Shown here piece after piece: positions 59,150-64,000 of a stretch of DNA of 64,000 nucleotides. Made by a program: the position numbers and the translations under genes. The stretch covers positions 19,790,822-19,854,821 of the forward strand of contig NC_044916.1 of the NCBI RefSeq assembly GCF_003576645.1, read 5' to 3'. Each line of letters begins with the position of its first letter. Within the stretch, counting starts at the first letter, position 1. Origin of the DNA: Ipomoea triloba (taxonomy: Eukaryota > Streptophyta > Magnoliopsida > Solanales > Convolvulaceae). The notes under the pieces were generated by a model, which worked only from the letters and a program-made list of their open reading frames with translations, was not told where the DNA came from and did no database searches.

Positions 59150-61731
59150 TGAGACTTATTATTAGCTAGCATTTGCATATTTTTTTAAATATTGCTTAGA
59201 AAATAGTTTATTTGTTTAAAGTGAGAATTGAACTTTAAACCTCATGCTTTAGCATACTGAGTACTTTCCAATTAAGCTAAGTGAATCCTTTGAAAGTATC
59301 TTGGTTTAATGAATTATATTACTAGTGATGTGATTATTAGCTATTAATTAATTAATTAATGATGATTAAGGCAAATGGTGGGTTGATTATGGAATATTAA
59401 TGAATGATGATGGTTAATATTAATGATTAGTTGATGGTATTATGGACTAAGTATGAATTAAGAACATTAATGATAACTACGTTGTAATGGGTGTGTTATG
59501 AAGGTGATTAGCATGATGGTGATGACGGTTAGTTAATAATATGTAATTGTTGATGATAATAAGATTGATTATGGTAATGATATAATAGTGTGGATGATGG
59601 GTAATGATGTTGAGAATATTGAGTTAGTGGTGGTTGATGGGTTTCTGATATTATGATGCTTATAATTAACGGTGATGATGAGTTGTGAAGTTGTGGTTAT
59701 GGAGACCAAACGATAATGGATGTGATAGCGGGCCCTTACTTGAAAGGAGATGATGTTGAAATTAGGACGATGGTTCATGGATTAATGGAAGGATGGTGAT
59801 GAAAGGTTTGATGTGGGAAAAGAGATCAGATAATATGGGAATATCTATGATGTTGAGAAAGTAAAAATGTTAATGATAGCATTGGTAACTGAATAAAGAT
59901 TTGGATTGGTTCTCAGGTTCCCCGTTGAAGTGACTAGTCTAAAGAGTTGAGCCTAGGATCGGGTGATTGCTTTTGAGAGCTTTGGCTTTAAGGTAAGTTT
60001 CTATGTCCGTCAAAACTACCTTTCCCTATCAAATGTGCTATTTATCTAATTGAGTGTCCTTAAACTATTTTGAAAATGTGTTTGGGTTTAAAAGTGTGAT
60101 AAATAGCAATGTATATATCTTTTGGGTGTTACCTTATGATTTATAAACTACGAATCTGTGTACATGTATTTATTGAGGATGTTATGGTGAATTATGAGAG
60201 TATGCAACTATACTATTTTTTTTGGGAAGTGTAAACCATAATTATTTTGAATGGTATAAGCTATATTATGATTGGAGGATAAATCCTATGTTTGATGTAA
60301 ATCCTATTTTGGAAATGTATATATTATATATATATACTCTATCTTGTTTTGGGAAGTGTATTTGAATAGCCTACGGGCAATGGAAAATATCCATGAAAAC
60401 CTATTTTGAAAGGATATTACTATTATGGAGGAATTATATAATAATGTACCTATTTTGGAGAATATACTTATGTTATAATCTATATGGAGGTTATCTATAT
60501 TTTTATTATTGGAGGTTACGAGAATCTTGGGCTGCGGTCCAAATTATTGTGAGCACTTAGGGCTGCGGTCCTATTTGCTATTGATATGAGAACCTAGGGC
60601 TGCGGTCCTATTGGTTATTGATTGGGTGGGTAACCTGGTAGCAAAAATCCTGGGTTACTAGGGCTAGTAACTACCTTTGGGGCTTGGAATCCCCGGGGTG
60701 TGCGCACTTAGGTTTCTAGTTCCTGTTTTCATGTATATTGTATAGGTGTGAAGGTTCGGTAGTGGAGGTAAGCTCCGTTCCTATCCTCCTATTGGTGATT
60801 TGAGTACCTCCATACTTATGTTTTACTTGATGATTTACTATGAATTAAGAATTGTTGGATACCTCCACTTATGTATTATTATGCTATATTGATACTTGAG
60901 AATGCGGGTTGAGCTACCCATTGATATTTGAGAATGACTTTGAGAATATCTATACTGGAAATGCTTATATGATGAGCTATGTTTTATGATTATGAATTCC
61001 TCCCTATCTATATTATGATATTCTTGAGTAAAGCTGGAATTGAATTCCTCCGTACTTATTTTATATGTACATCATACAAATGATCTTTGGGAAGGTTATG
61101 TTTTGAAACGAGTGGTGATCGAGAGGTACTATAATAAGTACTATTACTTATATGAACCTATTGGTACTTTGAGAAGTGTGTGTGTTATCTTTAAATACTT
61201 AAGTAATGTATCGAAAACTATTTTGGGGAGTATCTTTACTATGTATCTTTGGTATGAGTCAAACTCTTTTACTGAACGGTTCCAAAACATATTTACAAAG
61301 TATAGCTATTTTCAAAAGTCTATATATGTACTTACTTTACAGGGCGGGGTAGAGCTTACTTAGCATTTTTGTGCTAATCCTTTTATCTCTTGTTTTCCCA
61401 CACCTTATTGATTTCAGGACTTGATAGAAGTGACTCGTTTTGAGAGCGCGACCTTGAGCTAGTTACCTTGGAAGTGACTTTGGTATAATGGTTTAGTTAG
61501 AATCTAAATTGATGTGTAGGCTTGATTTGTATTACGGATAGTGAGTTGTTGTAATATGGATTGTAGTTAGAATCTTTATAGCCTGTGCGTTTAGGCCTTG
61601 TGAGTTGGCCTAAGCGTGGCATAACACCCCTTGGGTTTAGAGTTTGAATTTGCTTCCGCATTTGTTTTTAGTATAATTAGTAAGAAAGATTATTTATTTA
61701 TGTTTAATCGTGTATTGAAAAGTGGGGGTGT

Positions 61732-62594
61732 TGGCCGTTTGATGCTTGGGACTTGATGTGGTTGGCCCAATTACGCCCAAGTCATCTGCAGGGCATACAT
61801 ACATATTGACCGCCACCGATTACTTTTCAAAGTGTGTAGAAGCCGTGGCATTAAAAGAAGTAAAAAAGGAAAATGTGGCAGACTTCCTCGGTGTTCATAT
61901 CATCTATCGGTTCGGCATCCCACGATATATCTTAACTGATAATGGGAAACCCTTTGACAATAAATTGATGGACAAGATCTGCAAGCTTTTTGACTTTCAG
62001 CAGCGAAACTCCTCAGCGTATTACGCAATTGCGAATGGGCTTGCGGAAGCTTTTAACAAGACCCTATGCAATCTATTGAAAAAAGTGGTCTCAAAATCGA
62101 AACGTGATTGGCATGACATAATGGAAGAAGCGTTATGGGCATATAGAACCACATACTGCACACCTACTCAAAGCACTCCATATTCTTTGGTGTATGGCGT
62201 GGAAGCAGTCTTGCCTCTAGAGCACCAAATACCTTCTTTAAGGTTGGCCATACAAGAGGATCTCATTGATGAGGAAAATGCCAAGTTACGCTTGGCTGAG
62301 TTAGAAGCCTTGGATGAAAAACGGCTGCAAGCTCAACAGAGCTTGGAATGCTATCAAGCTCGTATGTCAAGAGCCTTTAACAGAAGGGTGAGGACCCGTT
62401 CCTTTCAAATTGGTGACAAAGTACTAGCTGTTCGAAGACCAATCATTGTGACAAGGAAAACCGGCCACAAGTTCACTCCAAAATGGGATGGTCCCTATGT
62501 GGTTCAAGAAGTATACACCGGTGGGGCTTACAAGTTGGTTAGTGAAGATGGTTTGAAGGTTGGTCCAATCAATGGGAGATTCCTAAAGCTCTAA
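61732..62594 (+). pseudogene. Integrase of the Tat-lineage element, 5'-truncated
   Basis: The frame gives GLDVVGPI, ATDYFSKCVEA, LTDNGKPF and a late NGLAEAFNK, the integrase core with the D, D, E pattern, followed by a C-terminal region with VRTRSFQIGDKVL and FTPKWDGPYVV. It cleaves target DNA and joins the retroelement copy in active relatives. The N-terminal zinc-binding (H2C2) part is absent, and WPFDAW at 61732-61749 is one base out of frame with the rest. Loss of the junction with RNase H is tied to the LTR insertion at 53854-61731. Confidence 0.9.
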
Positions 62595-63079
62595 TACCCT
62601 TAAACTTAGGGTATCAACACAAGTCATAAATGCTCTTGGCCCGCATGAGTTAAAATTGTGAACGACTTTACTTATTAAAAAAAAATCATTTGAACTACGT
62701 TTGACTTGATCTCCTTCGCAGGAGTACGTAGGCAGCTTAGAGACACTTTCTCTTCTAAGTTCAGTCATAATTAAAATAAATCCTTTTGTGTTAAGTCTGT
62801 TCGAAACAACTTAGATTCATTGAAGTTTAATCATTTCATTGTATGTTATGATTTAAAGTAGATTTTCTCGTTAGTTGATTTCGAAGTGACTCATTTGGGG
62901 TTTATTCAAGCTCATTTTTTTGCACTTGTGATTAAAGAAAATTGTCTGTAAGTCTTGTGAGAAGGAAAAAATAATGAATTCAACTCACGTCAAAGTCTTG
63001 TTTCAAAAGGGAAAAACTCATACAAAGTCGAAATAAAAAAGCATAAACTAAAGGAGTACGACATCTAAACATCAAAGAT

Positions 63080-63542
63080 CTACACTATTCGAAAATTCAT
63101 CAAGTCTTCTTTGTCTGCTTCTAGATCTTTCTTCGCTAAGGAAAACTTATCATCATCTTCATCTGTCAACATGGGAGTCTCCTGAATGCATTTCACTATT
63201 TCTTCAGCAGAATTCACAACCTCTTGTGACGTGTTGCGTTGTTCTCGAGCCTTAGTCACAAGTTCTTGGAGCTTTGGCCTTTCATCACAGATCTTTGTCA
63301 ACTCCTCCCTTGAATCCTTTATGGTCTTCTCAGCCTCCTTTATGGTTTTCTCGGCTTCCTTTATAGCGTCTTCTAAGAGGGTTACTTGTCCGTCAGAATC
63401 CTCAAGGATCTTTTGCTTCTCCGATAGAAGAGTTTGAGTTTCAGGGAGTTGTTGTTGAGCATCCTTGAGAGCACTTTGCGCTAAACATAACTCCGCAACT
63501 TGAGTTTCAACTGGCATCGCTTCTGAGTGCTTGGACCGTATC
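63080..63542 (-). pseudogene. Antisense coiled-coil ORF of the Tat-lineage element
   Basis: On the opposite strand, about 490 bp beyond integrase, a frame encodes at least 145 residues from M at 63517. It is open further upstream to the LTR that begins at 63543. The protein is rich in Glu, Lys and Ala with heptad-like leucines and a duplicated EAEKTIK motif, and so is predicted to be a long coiled coil. Some plant Tat elements are known to carry an extra ORF in antisense between integrase and the 3' LTR; the position and strand fit. Its function is unknown. The N-terminal part is cut off by the LTR insertion, so it is probably broken. Confidence 0.65.
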
Positions 63543-64000
63543 TGTAACCCCTCGTCTATTTCGATAAGTTTGAGGTTCAGAAAATATGTCTTTAAGCTAT
63601 GACATTCATAGGATAAGTGACCGATGCTTCAAAATAATTTTTTTTGAGGAAGTATAGTTGTTATTAAGTTGCGATCGTTCGTGCCGGTCACGAACCGTAA
63701 AATTTTAGAAGCTGGTATTCGGACCCGATTATCCTAGGAAATGGATTATTAGACACCATATTATTATTCTTGAACTTCCTATTCAATTAAATCAGCCCAT
63801 AGCAGCGAAAATTTATTTTGATCGTACATCGCTAAAATTTCGCGGTGTACCGAACCTAGCCCAATTTTGAGGGTTAGTCTGGAATAAATTTTTGGTTTCG
63901 AGAATTATTCTATCCAGATTATTTTCTACCGAAACTTTATCTGTTTGGACCCCAACTGATAAGTTTAAAAATACACCATTATTTTATTCTATTTTAATTC
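63543..64000 (+). mobile_element. Start of another LTR of the long-LTR family
   Basis: TGTAACCCCTCG begins here and the following sequence matches, in reverse complement, 5540-5966 (shared CGGTCACGAACCGTAAAATTTT, CCTAGGAAATGGATTATTAG and ACCGAACCTAGCCCAATTTT, each with small differences). It interrupts the antisense ORF and runs beyond the window. The predicted target copy is GTATC (63538-63542). Confidence 0.75.

Larger units (their letters stand above)
53854..61731 (+). mobile_element. Long solo LTR inside gypsy pol, itself split by a hAT element
   Basis: It starts TGTAACACCCCG, and the right side ends GTGGGGGTGTT where TGTTACA would be expected. The left part matches (read on the minus strand) the right end of 2621-5966, and the right part matches that copy's left end, including TGCGGAAGC and GCACAGGCTATAA. 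Without the hAT it is about 3.77 kb. No coding domains are seen. The final bases and the right target copy are missing, as is the start of integrase, so a deletion probably removed the junction. A triple GGGCTGCGGTCC repeat is at 60528-60620 and a (TGAT)-rich stretch at 59330-59880. Confidence 0.75.
47347..63542 (+). mobile_element. Ty3/gypsy element, Tat lineage, with nested insertions
   Basis: The order is 5' LTR (47347-48565), primer-binding site (48571), gag-protease-RT-RNase H (48636-53853), a foreign block (53854-61731), integrase (61732-62594), then a non-coding stretch and an antisense coiled-coil ORF (63080-63542). The protein features and the antisense 3' ORF fit the Tat (Retand-like) group. 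There is no ORF before gag, unlike Ogre. The 3' LTR is not reached because another LTR starts at 63543. Left flank: ATTAT (47342-47346), a predicted target copy. Several stops and deletions make it inactive. Confidence 0.85.

Noticed and set aside
61040..61363. Plus-strand frame of 107 codons in the solo LTR
   Set aside because: AT-rich, without a domain, and inside an LTR with no internal genes.

Overview
This window looks like nuclear DNA of a flowering plant, probably a eudicot. It is very AT-rich, with long (TA)n tracts, plant-type LTR retrotransposons, hAT, Mutator-like, PIF/Harbinger and Helitron-like elements, tRNA-derived SINEs and one small plant-specific gene. The species cannot be fixed from the sequence. 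Only one convincing host gene is present: a LITTLE ZIPPER (ZPR3/ZPR4-type) microprotein gene on the minus strand at about 28.3-29.1 kb, with a TATA box and an intron in its 5' leader. Almost everything else is mobile DNA at various stages of decay, and much of it is nested.

Layout. 0-9 kb: the end of a hAT-like element, a (TA)n tract with an assembly gap, a roughly 3.3-kb solo LTR (minus orientation) with a perfect 5-bp target duplication, and a 1,678-bp apparently exact duplication that looks like an assembly artefact around unresolved (TA)n gaps. 9-28 kb: MITEs and small retroposons, many with readable target-site duplications: a Mutator-like MITE holding a Helitron-like insert, a hAT MITE holding a 927-bp foldback, two poly(A) retroposons, SINEs, a decayed Copia 3' end, and two adjacent Tourist-like MITEs sharing one TTA. 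28-29.6 kb: the ZPR gene and a SINE just upstream. 30-32 kb: nested hAT MITEs and a (TA)n-flanked element with an iterated core. 35-42 kb: a hAT MITE split by a 5.8-kb transposase-bearing hAT element, whose transposase exon is itself split by two LTR-like insertions 47 bp apart. 42-47 kb: a 454-bp tandem duplication and three consecutive elements with related termini and repetitive cores.

47.3 kb to the end: one Ty3/gypsy element of the Tat lineage (5' LTR, primer-binding site, decayed gag-pol, integrase, antisense coiled-coil ORF). It carries a Mutator-like foldback in its LTR, a long solo LTR replacing the RNase H-integrase junction, a 4.1-kb hAT element inside that solo LTR, and another LTR of the same family interrupting the antisense ORF at the window edge.

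How the parts relate: the transposons are parasites whose order of arrival can be read from the nesting. The youngest-looking autonomous-type element is the 4.1-kb hAT at 54.8-58.9 kb, with a perfect 8-bp duplication and one apparent nonsense codon in its transposase. ZPR is a plant developmental regulator and is not related to the transposons. All calls come from reading the sequence by eye; no database search was run.
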